A stretch of 39,782 nucleotides of DNA from Sulfurovum sp. (GTDB lineage: Bacteria; Campylobacterota; Campylobacteria; Campylobacterales; Sulfurovaceae). The stretch lies in assembly GCA_026990595.1 (NCBI GenBank), contig JALXCZ010000047.1, positions 1 to 39,782 on the forward strand, written 5' to 3'. Positions 16,686-24,906 of the stretch are shown one piece after another (the first letter of the stretch is position 1; each line of letters opens with the position of its first letter). The notes beneath the pieces were generated by a model that was not told the origin of the DNA, did not search any database, and saw nothing but the letters and a program-made list of their open reading frames with translations. The position numbers and the translations under genes were made by a program.

Positions 16686-18268
16686 TATTTTGCTCCCTCT
16701 GTTTTAATACCAAACCACAATCCCAGTTTTTTTCTGTCTATCTTTGGCATAAGCCACTGATACATCCCATGTGTCCCGACAATCGCTGTAAGCATCGATG
16801 CCAAAATACCGATCCCCATCGTCAAAGCGAATCCTTTAAGTGGTCCTGTACCGTATGCCCAAAGTACCACTGCTGCGATCAGTGTGGTTACGTTCGCATC
16901 TAAAATGGCGGTAAAAGCTTTATCATACCCATCTTCAACAGCTTTTGCTACCGACTTGCCTGCATGCAGCAGTTCACGTATACGTTCATTAATGATCACG
17001 TTCGCATCCACTGCCATACCTACCGTCAGGACAATACCTGCCATACCTGGCAACGTCAGTGTTGCACCAAAAAGTGACATAATTGCAATAATCAAAAAGA
17101 GGTTTCCTACCAGCGCCACATTGGCAATCACCCCTGCCATACCGTAATAAAGAATCATAAAAAGTACAACCAGTACAAACCCTAAAGCTAACGCTAGAGA
17201 ACTTGCTTTAATATTATCTGCTCCAAGGCTGGGTCCTACAGAACGTTTTTCCATGACATATACAGGAGCAAGCAATGCTCCAGAACGCAAAGCAATCGCA
17301 AGGTCATGTGCTTCATTGAGTTTAAAGTTACCAGAAATCTGTACATGTCCGCCGCCAATGCGCTCTCTAATGACCGGAGCAGAGTAGACCTTATTATCAA
17401 GTACAACTGCCATACGTTTGCCTACAGCCTTAGCTGTATAATCACCAAAGATCTTTGATCCTTCTCCATTGAGTGCAAAGTTGATCACCGGTTGGTTATT
17501 TTTATCAAATCCTACTTTAGCATCCGTCAGTTTAGAACCATCTAATACTGGTATCTGTCTGAGCAGATAACGTCTTTGTTCATCATAGACATCAGGTAGG
17601 ATAACATCACCATATTTTTTGGCTTCATTACTGTTCATTGTCATCACCCTGGCTGCTCTGTCTTCATCGACTGCCATAAGCTGCAGGTGTGCCGCACGGG
17701 CAATAAGTTCACGAATACGCTGTTCATCCGCCTGTGTCTTGATACCCGGTACTTCTACAAGGATCTTGTCTTCACCCTGCTTTGCCACTGTAGGCTCGGC
17801 AAGACCAAATTCATTAAGTCTGTTTCGTATGGTATCTACTGCCTGTTTAATGGCATTTTGTTTGGTTCTTTTTGCCTCTTTGGGTGTCATTTCAACTGAG
17901 AATTTTAAGCCATTCTCACTCAATACTGTACCCGGAAGCTCTTTTTTCAAAAGGGTCTTGGCTTTAGCAACATCATCCTTGTCAAGTAATTCAAAAGTGA
18001 TCTGTTTACCCTCCACGATACGAAGATCATCAAAAATGATCTCTTCATCATCAAAAATATATTTGATCGTTCCCGCCATTGATTTTATACGGGATTCTAT
18101 AGCTGTTTCACTTTTGATCCCAAGCAACATATGAAGCCCGCCCTGAAGGTCAAGCCCTAACGTGATCTTTTCTCCACTTTTACTTTGCATAATGGAAGGA
18201 ATGGAAAAAACCACTCCAAAAATAAGTGCAAAAGCAAAAAGAACAACTCTGAAATTAAGCGTTTTCAT
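16685..18268 (-). CDS. secD: Protein translocase subunit SecD
   Basis: SecD of 527 residues. GLDLQGGLHMLLG follows the first membrane helix, then come the large periplasmic P1 domain and the C-terminal helices with GMAVDANVIINERIREL, the conserved SecD membrane motif. The start is the ATG at 18268 (MKTLNFRVVL), with AGCAGG just upstream and a 14-nt overlap with yajC. An upstream in-frame start at 18328 would put 20 extra residues before the first membrane helix and lie deep in yajC, so it is not used. Confidence 0.97.
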   Translation of the reverse strand: MKTLNFRVVLFAFALIFGVVFSIPSIMQSKSGEKITLGLDLQGGLHMLLGIKSETAIESRIKSMAGTIKYIFDDEEIIFDDLRIVEGKQITFELLDKDDVAKAKTLLKKELPGTVLSENGLKFSVEMTPKEAKRTKQNAIKQAVDTIRNRLNEFGLAEPTVAKQGEDKILVEVPGIKTQADEQRIRELIARAAHLQLMAVDEDRAARVMTMNSNEAKKYGDVILPDVYDEQRRYLLRQIPVLDGSKLTDAKVGFDKNNQPVINFALNGEGSKIFGDYTAKAVGKRMAVVLDNKVYSAPVIRERIGGGHVQISGNFKLNEAHDLAIALRSGALLAPVYVMEKRSVGPSLGADNIKASSLALALGFVLVVLFMILYYGMAGVIANVALVGNLFLIIAIMSLFGATLTLPGMAGIVLTVGMAVDANVIINERIRELLHAGKSVAKAVEDGYDKAFTAILDANVTTLIAAVVLWAYGTGPLKGFALTMGIGILASMLTAIVGTHGMYQWLMPKIDRKKLGLWFGIKTEGAK

Positions 18269-18542
18269 TACCTGCTTCAACCTTTCTGGCAACAAATGCT
18301 CTGTCAAGCTTGACAATCGTGTCATCATTTAATTTGATTTTGATAAAATCTTCTTCAGGTTTAACGATCACCGCGATAAGTCCACCTGAAGTGACAATAT
18401 TGTCACCTTTGGTTAAGCCTTCAAGCATCTCTTTGTGTGCTTTTTGCTGTTTCTGCTGTGGTCTGATGATTAAAAAATAAAAAATTGCAAATAAAATAAG
18501 TAGTGGTGCAAGTGAACCAATTACGCTACCTTGTTGTCCCAT
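18255..18542 (-). CDS. yajC: Sec translocon accessory protein YajC
   Basis: A 95-residue protein with one membrane helix (LAPLLILFAIFYFLIIRP, about residues 10-27) followed by the basic stretch QQKQQKAHKEMLEGL and the family motif LTKGDNIVTSGGLI. YajC associates with SecDF and the translocon. It is the first gene of the yajC-secD-secF operon and its ATG stands only 11 bp from the lnt start on the other strand. AAAGGA is 6 nt before the ATG. Confidence 0.96.
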   Translation of the reverse strand: MGQQGSVIGSLAPLLILFAIFYFLIIRPQQKQQKAHKEMLEGLTKGDNIVTSGGLIAVIVKPEEDFIKIKLNDDTIVKLDRAFVARKVEAGNENA

Positions 18543-18553
18543 GAGGAATCCTT
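18543..18553. promoter_or_regulatory. 11-bp spacer holding the ribosome sites of both yajC and lnt
   Basis: On the plus strand GAGGA (18543-18547) lies 6 nt before the TTG start of lnt. On the minus strand AAAGGA (18554-18549) lies 6 nt before the ATG of yajC. The spacer GAGGAATCCTT is nearly self-complementary, so the two leaders are complementary and each promoter must lie inside the other gene. Confidence 0.7.
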
Positions 18554-19846
18554 TTGAATAAAATTAGACAATATATTAGCACCTTTGTACTAATAAGAGG
18601 CTTTGCTATCTCCCTTTTGAGCTCAGCTTTTATCTACCTCAACCATTATGGCTTCTCCTCTGCACTGATTAACACTCTTTTAGCTATCATTTCTCTCTAT
18701 CTTCTACTTCAACAAGATAAAAAAACATGGTTCTGGTACGGTTTTTTTATCGGTATTCTCTGGTTCTGGTGGATAGGACTGAGTTTCAAACACTACCATA
18801 TGATATGGGCAATCCCTTTTGTCATACTTTTTGTAGGATTGGCTTACGGAATAATATTTTTATGTATTGCATGGATAGCTGAAAAAATTTCCAATTATTT
18901 TATCGGGATGGGGACAACCCACTCTACATTCCTCGCTTTAGCACTAAAAGCTTTAGGGCTTTTAGTGCTAAGCTACCTCCACCCTTTCAGTTTTGACTGG
19001 TACAAACCTGAACTGATGTTTATAGAGAGTTATCTTGGCATAGAAAAATGGCAGTTTGGTATTATTCTACTGGCTATAGTTCTAAGTCTATGGAAAAAAC
19101 AGTTTCTTTATCTTTTTCTCACGCTTCTTGCCTATCAACCTACCATACAAATGAACCATCATATACCTGATACTGTGCAGATAGTCACGACCTATACCAC
19201 GGTAGAAGACAAATGGAATGAAGCACTTCACCCCAAACAGTTTAAAAAGCTCTTTGCTTCTATAGACAAAGCTATTGATGAACATAAAACACTTGTGATT
19301 CTGCCCGAATCTGTTTTTCCTGTCTTTATCAATCATTCTCAAACGCTTATAGACAAACTGCAAGAAAGAGCTAAACATATTTCCATCATCACAGGTGGTC
19401 TCTATTGGGATGGTAAGACACCAAGAAATTCTGCCTATATTTTTACTAAGAATAAAGTATCTGTTGCAAACAAAGTAGTCCTTGTTCCTTTTGGAGAAAG
19501 CAACCCCCTTCCTGATTTTTTAAGCAACTGGGTCAATAGAGTGTTTTATGATGGTGCCGTAGATTATAAGGCAAGCCAAAATGTTGTGGACTATCGTATA
19601 AATAATACCACCTACCGAAATGCTATTTGTTTTGAAGCCACAAGTGAAAAACTCTATGAAGGTCATCCTGAAAATATGATCGTCTTAAGCAATAATGGCT
19701 GGTTTACCCCCTCCATAGAGCCTACTTTACAAAAACTCTTGTTAGAATATTATAGTAAAAAGTATGGTACCACGATCTATCATAGTGTGAATATGTCAAA
19801 GTCGTATATGATACAAAACGGTACAGTCATAAAGGATCTGAAATGA
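18554..19846 (+). CDS. lnt: Apolipoprotein N-acyltransferase
   Basis: Adds the third acyl chain to lipoproteins at the outer face of the inner membrane. The 430 residues start with several membrane helices and continue with a nitrilase-like catalytic domain. The Glu-Lys-Cys triad is visible in LPESVFPVF, NKVVLVPFGE (the lysine is before the VPFGE segment) and NAICFEATS. It is somewhat shorter than the E. coli enzyme (about 512). The start is TTG at 18554, set by GAGGA 6 nt upstream; no in-frame ATG fits. It overlaps yidD by 4 nt (ATGA). The same divergent yajC/lnt order is, as I recall, found in Campylobacter jejuni. Confidence 0.93.
   Translation: MNKIRQYISTFVLIRGFAISLLSSAFIYLNHYGFSSALINTLLAIISLYLLLQQDKKTWFWYGFFIGILWFWWIGLSFKHYHMIWAIPFVILFVGLAYGIIFLCIAWIAEKISNYFIGMGTTHSTFLALALKALGLLVLSYLHPFSFDWYKPELMFIESYLGIEKWQFGIILLAIVLSLWKKQFLYLFLTLLAYQPTIQMNHHIPDTVQIVTTYTTVEDKWNEALHPKQFKKLFASIDKAIDEHKTLVILPESVFPVFINHSQTLIDKLQERAKHISIITGGLYWDGKTPRNSAYIFTKNKVSVANKVVLVPFGESNPLPDFLSNWVNRVFYDGAVDYKASQNVVDYRINNTTYRNAICFEATSEKLYEGHPENMIVLSNNGWFTPSIEPTLQKLLLEYYSKKYGTTIYHSVNMSKSYMIQNGTVIKDLK
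18573..18581 (-). promoter_or_regulatory. Predicted extended -10 for yajC inside lnt
   Basis: TGCTAATAT (18581-18573) fits an extended -10 and would start the yajC transcript about 25 nt before its ATG, within the first codons of lnt. Confidence 0.35.
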
Positions 19847-20199
19847 AAAAATTCTGGATAGCGCCTATTAAAGGCTATCAGTATATTTCAAAAATATTAC
19901 CGGCAAACTGCAGATACTATCCTACCTGTTCAGAGTACGCAAAATGGCAGTTTGAATTCAATGTCCCACATCAAGCACTTTGGAAAAGTTCTTTGCGTAT
20001 TTTACGATGCAATCAATTATTTGCCGGAGGTATTGACTATCCGCTCATTCATTACACACCGCCAAAGACCTCTGCTTTACGCATATCTAATGCAAATTAT
20101 GGCAAAATGAAAATACTTTATTGGCTTGTGCCAAAAAATAAAAACCAGTTTTATATTTTAAAGGACTTTGATGGAACTTACACTCCAGGCACCACTTGA
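19843..20199 (+). CDS. yidD: Membrane protein insertion efficiency factor YidD
   Basis: A 118-residue protein with the YidD core: [28 protein letters not shown], cut here as residues about 6-33, then [23 protein letters not shown]. YidD helps YidC insert inner-membrane proteins. In many bacteria it sits next to rnpA-yidC; here it is coupled to lnt instead. The C-terminal 40 or so residues ([23 protein letters not shown]) go beyond the usual 70-90 residue family length. It overlaps pyrC by 29 nt. Confidence 0.93.
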   Translation: MKKFWIAPIKGYQYISKILPANCRYYPTCSEYAKWQFEFNVPHQALWKSSLRILRCNQLFAGGIDYPLIHYTPPKTSALRISNANYGKMKILYWLVPKNKNQFYILKDFDGTYTPGTT

Positions 20200-21178
20200 T
20201 ATGCACCTGCATCTCAGAGACACAGAGATGTTGGAGAATATCGCACAGGCAAGCACCCATACTTTTTCAGGGGCTATTGTAATGCCAAATCTTGTTCCCC
20301 CAGTAAGCAGTAAGGAAGAAGTGATTGCCTATAAAGAACGTATTATGGATTCGATTGGGAATGAAAACTTTATCCCCTATATGACACTCTTTTTCAAACC
20401 AGATTATGATAGAGTTTTTCTTGAAACCATAAGAGAGAAGATCACTGCTATCAAGCTCTATCCTGCGGGTATAACCACCAACTCAGAAGGTGGAGTGAGT
20501 GGTTTTGACGTAGAAGAATTACGTCCTGCCCTTGAGGCGATGAGTGATCTGAACATTCCTCTGTGTGTGCATGGGGAGACCAATGGATTTGTGATGGACA
20601 GAGAGGCTGAGTTTGTCTCTATTTATGAAAAACTTGCAGCTGCCTTTCCTAAACTCAAGATCATCATGGAACATATTACCACAAAAGAGAGTGTCGCTGC
20701 ACTAGATAGATTTGAGAACCTTTATGCGACGATCACGATCCATCATCTGCTTATTACTCTTGATGATGTAGCTGGCGGTATGCTTCAGCCTCATCTTTTT
20801 TGCAAACCTATTGCCAAACGCCCTGAAGACAAAGAAGCATTGCTTAAAGTCGCATTGGCAGCACATCCAAAAGTGATGTTTGGTTCAGATTCAGCACCGC
20901 ACCCAAGACATGCAAAAGAAAACTGTGGCTGTGCTGCCGGAGTATTTACAGCACCTATCGCACTGCAACTTTTAGTTGAACTCTTTGAAAAACACCATGC
21001 ATTGGATAATCTGCAAGCTTTTGTCTCTGACAATGCACAACAAATTTATGGGGTAACCCCCCTAAACAAAACCGTAACACTTGAGAAAAAACCATTTAAA
21101 GTTCCGACAGATTACAATGGTGTAGTACCTATGTATGCTGGGGAAGAGATAGCCTATAGTATTAAGGAGGCGAAGTAA
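20171..21178 (+). CDS. pyrC: Dihydroorotase, class II
   Basis: Closes N-carbamoyl-aspartate to dihydroorotate in pyrimidine synthesis. The 335 residues contain the zinc motif DMHLHLRD at the N-terminus, [14 protein letters not shown] with the lysine that is carbamylated in the family, CVHGE and MEHITT (histidine ligands), and GSDSAPH with the catalytic aspartate. The ATG at 20171 is preferred over the TTG directly before it because AAAGGA lies 6 nt upstream. It starts inside yidD and ends directly before the carbonic anhydrase ATG. Confidence 0.96.
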   Translation: MELTLQAPLDMHLHLRDTEMLENIAQASTHTFSGAIVMPNLVPPVSSKEEVIAYKERIMDSIGNENFIPYMTLFFKPDYDRVFLETIREKITAIKLYPAGITTNSEGGVSGFDVEELRPALEAMSDLNIPLCVHGETNGFVMDREAEFVSIYEKLAAAFPKLKIIMEHITTKESVAALDRFENLYATITIHHLLITLDDVAGGMLQPHLFCKPIAKRPEDKEALLKVALAAHPKVMFGSDSAPHPRHAKENCGCAAGVFTAPIALQLLVELFEKHHALDNLQAFVSDNAQQIYGVTPLNKTVTLEKKPFKVPTDYNGVVPMYAGEEIAYSIKEAK

Positions 21179-21817
21179 ATGGACAAACGTTTGGAAGATT
21201 TTGGGAAAGGTCATGCCTCGTTTAAGAAAGTAAAATTCAAAAAAAATGAAGACCGCTTTAGAAAACTTGTAGAAGAGGGTCAAAATCCAAGAGCTCTTTT
21301 TATAGGATGCTCTGATTCACGAGTGATGCCTGCATTGATTACCGGAAGTAAACCGGGAGATCTGTTTATTGTAAGAAATATCGGTAATTTTGTTGCACCT
21401 TTTAACCCAGAGGCTGACTACCATGCTACCGCTTCTGCCATAGAATATGCCGTAAGTATCTTGAAGGTTTCAGATATCATTGTCTGCGGACATAGCCATT
21501 GTGGAGCGATAAGTGCTCTTTATAAAGAGATACAACAGACTCCGGAAAATATTCATACGATCAAATGGCTGGAGCTGGGAGCTGATGCCAAAAAAGTAGC
21601 GCTGCTTGCACACAAGAGTTCTCCCAAAGAAGAACTCTTGCATTACACAGAACAGATTTCTGTCGTCTATCAACTGGATAATCTACTTACCTATCCGGCA
21701 GTAAAGCAACGTGTTGAGGAAGGTTCACTTTTTTTGCATGGCTGGCATTATGATATAGAAAACGGTCATATTGACTATTATAATGATGAAGATTATGAAT
21801 TTAAGCCACTTATATAA
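21179..21817 (+). CDS. can: Beta-class carbonic anhydrase
   Basis: Interconverts CO2 and bicarbonate; in autotrophic relatives this supplies inorganic carbon. The 212 residues have the zinc and catalytic motifs CSDSRV (Cys44, Asp46, Arg48) and CGHSHCGA (His and Cys ligands near residue 105), with VRNIGNFVAPF and ATASAIEYAV between them as in the family. No signal peptide is seen, so it is cytosolic. AAGGAGG inside the last codons of pyrC serves as its ribosome site; the stop of pyrC and this ATG touch. Confidence 0.96.
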   Translation: MDKRLEDFGKGHASFKKVKFKKNEDRFRKLVEEGQNPRALFIGCSDSRVMPALITGSKPGDLFIVRNIGNFVAPFNPEADYHATASAIEYAVSILKVSDIIVCGHSHCGAISALYKEIQQTPENIHTIKWLELGADAKKVALLAHKSSPKEELLHYTEQISVVYQLDNLLTYPAVKQRVEEGSLFLHGWHYDIENGHIDYYNDEDYEFKPLI

Positions 21818-21831
21818 AAATGATAATATAG

Positions 21832-21860
21832 TATAATATAAATTAATATTTAAAGGAGGG
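21832..21860 (+). promoter_or_regulatory. Promoter -10 and very strong ribosome site for cysK
   Basis: TATAAT at 21832-21837 lies in an AT-only stretch after the carbonic anhydrase gene, followed by AAAGGAGGG (21852-21860), nearly the full anti-16S complement, 4-5 nt before the cysK ATG. This predicts strong, separate expression of cysK. Confidence 0.55.
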
Positions 21861-21864
21861 TAAT

Positions 21865-22779
21865 ATGATCGCAAACAGTATTGAAGAGCTTATAGGAAAC
21901 ACTCCATTGGTTAGGATCAATTCACTCTCTAATGAAACAGGTACTACGATCTTGGGGAAATGTGAATTCATGAACCCTACTTCCTCTGTTAAAGACAGGA
22001 TAGCACTGAACATGGTCAATAAAGCTATAGAAGCGGGCAAGATTACTAAAAAAACAACCATTATTGAACCTACAAGCGGAAATACAGGTATAGGACTTGC
22101 GGCTATCTGTGCTGCCAAAGGTCTGAAGCTTATACTTACAATGCCTGACTCAATGAGTATTGAGAGACAAAAACTGCTTACTTATCTGGGAGCCAAACTA
22201 GTGCTGACTCCTGCATCTATGGGGATGAACGGTTCTATTGAAAAAGCCAATGCATTAGAAAAAGAGATGGATGATGCACTTGTACTACAGCAATTTCAAA
22301 ATCCTGATAACCCTGAGATTCACAGAAAAACAACAGCAGTAGAAATACTTAATGACACCAACGCAAATGTAGACATCTTTATTGCAGCTGTTGGTACAGG
22401 CGGGACACTTACAGGTACTTCAGAAGCCTTGAAAGAAATCCTTCCGTCACTCACTGCTATCGCTGTTGAACCTGCAACTTCCGCTGTACTCAGTGGGAGC
22501 AATGCTGGACCACATAAAATACAAGGTATAGGCGCAGGCTTTATTCCTGATATTCTCAATACTACTATTTATGATGAAACGATTGCAGTTAAAGACACTG
22601 ATGCTTTCCACATGGCAAGAAAAGTAGCCAAAGAAGATGGTTTGCTTGTAGGTATCTCGTCCGGAGCCAATCTCCATGCTGCCTATCAAACAGCACTTAA
22701 ACCTGAGAACAAAGGCAAAGTGATCGTGACCATCCTTTGTGATACGGCAGAGCGATACCTCTCTACCGAACTTTTTTAG
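21865..22779 (+). CDS. cysK: Cysteine synthase A (O-acetylserine sulfhydrylase)
   Basis: PLP enzyme that makes cysteine from O-acetylserine and sulfide. The 304 residues carry IGNTPLVRI, the PLP lysine in NPTSSVKDR, the substrate loop TSGNTGIG, the phosphate-binding loop GTGGTLTG, and LVGISSGAN near the C-terminus, all in the CysK order. Length is typical. It has its own promoter and a very strong ribosome site. It supplies cysteine, which is also a substrate of the OvoA encoded in the same window. Confidence 0.95.
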   Translation: MIANSIEELIGNTPLVRINSLSNETGTTILGKCEFMNPTSSVKDRIALNMVNKAIEAGKITKKTTIIEPTSGNTGIGLAAICAAKGLKLILTMPDSMSIERQKLLTYLGAKLVLTPASMGMNGSIEKANALEKEMDDALVLQQFQNPDNPEIHRKTTAVEILNDTNANVDIFIAAVGTGGTLTGTSEALKEILPSLTAIAVEPATSAVLSGSNAGPHKIQGIGAGFIPDILNTTIYDETIAVKDTDAFHMARKVAKEDGLLVGISSGANLHAAYQTALKPENKGKVIVTILCDTAERYLSTELF

Positions 22780-22788
22780 GCGTATCCA

Positions 22789-23382
22789 TTGCCTCTTCTT
22801 TTAGAAACGATCAAAATAGAAGATGGAAATATCCATAACCTTTCCTATCATCAGGCACGCTGCGACAAAAGCAGAGAAGCACTTTTTGGTTTGCATGACA
22901 GTTTAGATCTTGCTTCTGTGATCAAAGCACCTCTAAAGGGAGTTTACCGCTGTCGTATTCTCTATAACAAAACCATTCATTCTATTGAATATCTTCCTTA
23001 TGTACCCAAAGAGATACACACATTAAAGATTATCTCCTCAACCATAAAATATGATCATAAATATGCCCATAGAGAAGCATTGGACGCTTTGCTTCATGGA
23101 CAAGAGGGGATTGACGAGATCATCATAGAAAAAGAGGGATATTTGACCGATACAACTATTTCAAACATCGCCTTTTATGATGGCATACAATGGTTTACAC
23201 CAACAAAACCTCTTTTGGAAGGTACTATGAGAGCTAAACTGCTTGATGAAGGATTTCTTTTGAAAAAAGATATCAAAAAAAAAGATATAGTTCACTACAC
23301 ACAAGTTGCTCTAATGAATGCTATGATAGGATTTAAGATCCTAAATCATTTTAATATAGCACAATACAAAGAGGATCAATGA
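22789..23382 (+). CDS. Small class IV PLP enzyme, possibly aminodeoxychorismate lyase
   Basis: A 197-residue fold-type IV PLP protein. The likely PLP lysine is in TIKYDHKYAHREALDALL; DEIIIEKEGYLTDTTISNIAFY and TPTKPLLEGTMRAKLL follow the class IV pattern of E. coli PabC and BCAT. It lacks the usual N-terminal 40 or so residues with the GDGVFET-type motif, so it is a short form. PabC-like lyases release 4-aminobenzoate for folate; this is the most likely role but not certain. The start is TTG at 22789, 9 nt after cysK, with only a weak AGGCG upstream. It overlaps the next gene by 4 nt. Confidence 0.75.
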   Translation: MPLLLETIKIEDGNIHNLSYHQARCDKSREALFGLHDSLDLASVIKAPLKGVYRCRILYNKTIHSIEYLPYVPKEIHTLKIISSTIKYDHKYAHREALDALLHGQEGIDEIIIEKEGYLTDTTISNIAFYDGIQWFTPTKPLLEGTMRAKLLDEGFLLKKDIKKKDIVHYTQVALMNAMIGFKILNHFNIAQYKEDQ

Positions 23383-23825
23383 CTATTAACCTTTTTCAAA
23401 CACCGGAATACAGAGCACTGATACAAGAGCATATAGAAAAAACCATAGGATATCTCTTTACAAAAAATCAGGAATTCGCGCTTGCATGTGAAATAAAAAA
23501 TGTTCATTTCACCCCTGAACTTCCTTTAAGTGTACAAGAAACATTTCAAGAAACAGTACTTTTTATTTTAAGTGGATATACCTTTGAGAGTGCAACACTT
23601 GAAGAAGGGTATTTCTCTTTTGAAGCAGGGTTCGGAGAGGAGAATTTCGGCTCAACAGTCACGGTACCTCTACTTGCTATAAAGCAGTTATTTGTAGGTG
23701 ATCATCCTATCGTCTTGAATCTTGCCCAACCTGTCAAAAAAGAGAAAGTTGAACAAAAAAGTTCCATGGAAGCCCTACTCAATAATCCGGAGAATAAAAA
23801 ACTTATCAAGAAAAAGAAATCTTAG
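23379..23825 (+). CDS. Protein of unknown function
   Basis: A 148-residue cytosolic protein with no recognised domain. An N-terminal helix (PEYRALIQEHIEKTIGYLF) is followed by beta-type segments with alternating acidic and aromatic residues (ESATLEEGYFSFEAGFGEENFGSTVTVP) and a lysine-rich tail (NKKLIKKKKS). Its ATG overlaps the stop of the class IV PLP gene (ATGA), so it is the last gene of that unit. Its stop overlaps the stop of the convergent LysR gene by 4 nt. Confidence 0.75.
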   Translation: MTINLFQTPEYRALIQEHIEKTIGYLFTKNQEFALACEIKNVHFTPELPLSVQETFQETVLFILSGYTFESATLEEGYFSFEAGFGEENFGSTVTVPLLAIKQLFVGDHPIVLNLAQPVKKEKVEQKSSMEALLNNPENKKLIKKKKS

Positions 23826-24724
23826 CATTGCCCTGCTAAGATATAGTCTACTACATTATCCACATACGCATTGTGTTTATTCTCCTTCGAGTAAACAATG
23901 AAAAACTTGCGTATCATAGTAAATCCTCTTAAACGCGCTTCATAAAGTTCACCTGCAGCAACCTCATCTGCAATTGCATGTTTGGAAATAATGGTTACAA
24001 CCGGCTTGGCAGGATCTTTTTTACTTTTTTTGATCGTTTGCAGTACCGCAGTCGTATTACTCACTTCACTCACTACATCAAAACTTTTACATGAGACACC
24101 CAGTTCTTCAAACACTTCAGAGACAACGCGTCTGGTATGGGAAGTCTCTTCCCGACAGATCCATCGATACTCATACAACTCTTCTGTTTTAACAATTTTG
24201 GGAATAGGAACATTACTGACAAGAACAAGTTCATCTTCAAGCCATTCTCTATAGATAAGGTCATTATCTATTACTGGTGATTCAATAAGCCCGACATCCA
24301 ATTTTCTATCTTTAAGTTTTTGAACAATAGCATCACTTACATCAATACTTAAATTCACATCATTATTGATCGCTTCACTCATAGCATTGAGACATTCTCC
24401 GGGAATCACATAGGTTCCAATCGTGTAGGATGCTCCCAATCTAAAAGTCATCTCTTTATTGATGATCTTTAATATGTCTTTCTCCGAGGAGTTGATCTCT
24501 TTTTCCAGCCTTGCAGCAATTTTGTAAAGTTCTTCACCCTCACCTGTAAGTTTGATCCCATTCTTTTTACGCTCAATAGTCTTGCATCCAAGATATTTCT
24601 CAATAAACTTTATTTGCTGTGTTACTGCTGGTTGGGATATGCCTAGTTTGGCTGAAGCTTTAGAGAAACTTCTTTCTCTGGCAACCGTCAAAAAAGTTTC
24701 CAACTTTACAAAATCTTTTAACAT
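23822..24724 (-). CDS. LysR family transcription regulator
   Basis: A 300-residue LysR protein: N-terminal winged helix-turn-helix (FLTVARERSFSKASAKLGISQPAVTQQIKFIE, residues about 11-42, given in part), a linker helix, and a two-lobed effector domain with FRLGASYTIGTYVIP. The target is not visible. LysR regulators often control a neighbouring divergent gene, which here would be uvrD, an unlikely partner; a remote or convergent target such as the cysK unit is possible. The ATG at 24724 has AGGGGAAG upstream. Confidence 0.9.
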   Translation of the reverse strand: MLKDFVKLETFLTVARERSFSKASAKLGISQPAVTQQIKFIEKYLGCKTIERKKNGIKLTGEGEELYKIAARLEKEINSSEKDILKIINKEMTFRLGASYTIGTYVIPGECLNAMSEAINNDVNLSIDVSDAIVQKLKDRKLDVGLIESPVIDNDLIYREWLEDELVLVSNVPIPKIVKTEELYEYRWICREETSHTRRVVSEVFEELGVSCKSFDVVSEVSNTTAVLQTIKKSKKDPAKPVVTIISKHAIADEVAAGELYEARLRGFTMIRKFFIVYSKENKHNAYVDNVVDYILAGQC

Positions 24725-24906
24725 TACTTCCCCTTATTATTTTACATATAAAAATTTAACTATTTGTATTGTAACAAATTATACTTAACTGTGCATAAGG
24801 ATTTCTTATTAATTATGTAAAATTCATTTTACTTATAGTTATCCATAGAGCTCATCTTAATTATTTTAACGATATAATATCTACTATATAGGAGTGTAAT
24901 AAACTT
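24725..24906. promoter_or_regulatory. Divergent promoter region between LysR gene and uvrD
   Basis: 182 nt of very AT-rich DNA. TATAAT at 24873-24878 faces uvrD. The uvrD ribosome site TAGGAG (24889-24894) is 12 nt from the ATG, longer than usual, but an in-frame TAG at 24889 and no nearer start codon leave no alternative. AT-rich partial repeats around 24760-24800 could hold a LysR site, but none is clear. Confidence 0.45.

Noticed and set aside
16685-18328. Longer secD start at 18328
   Set aside because: It would put 20 residues before the first membrane helix, lie inside yajC and lack the AGCAGG site found before the ATG at 18268.
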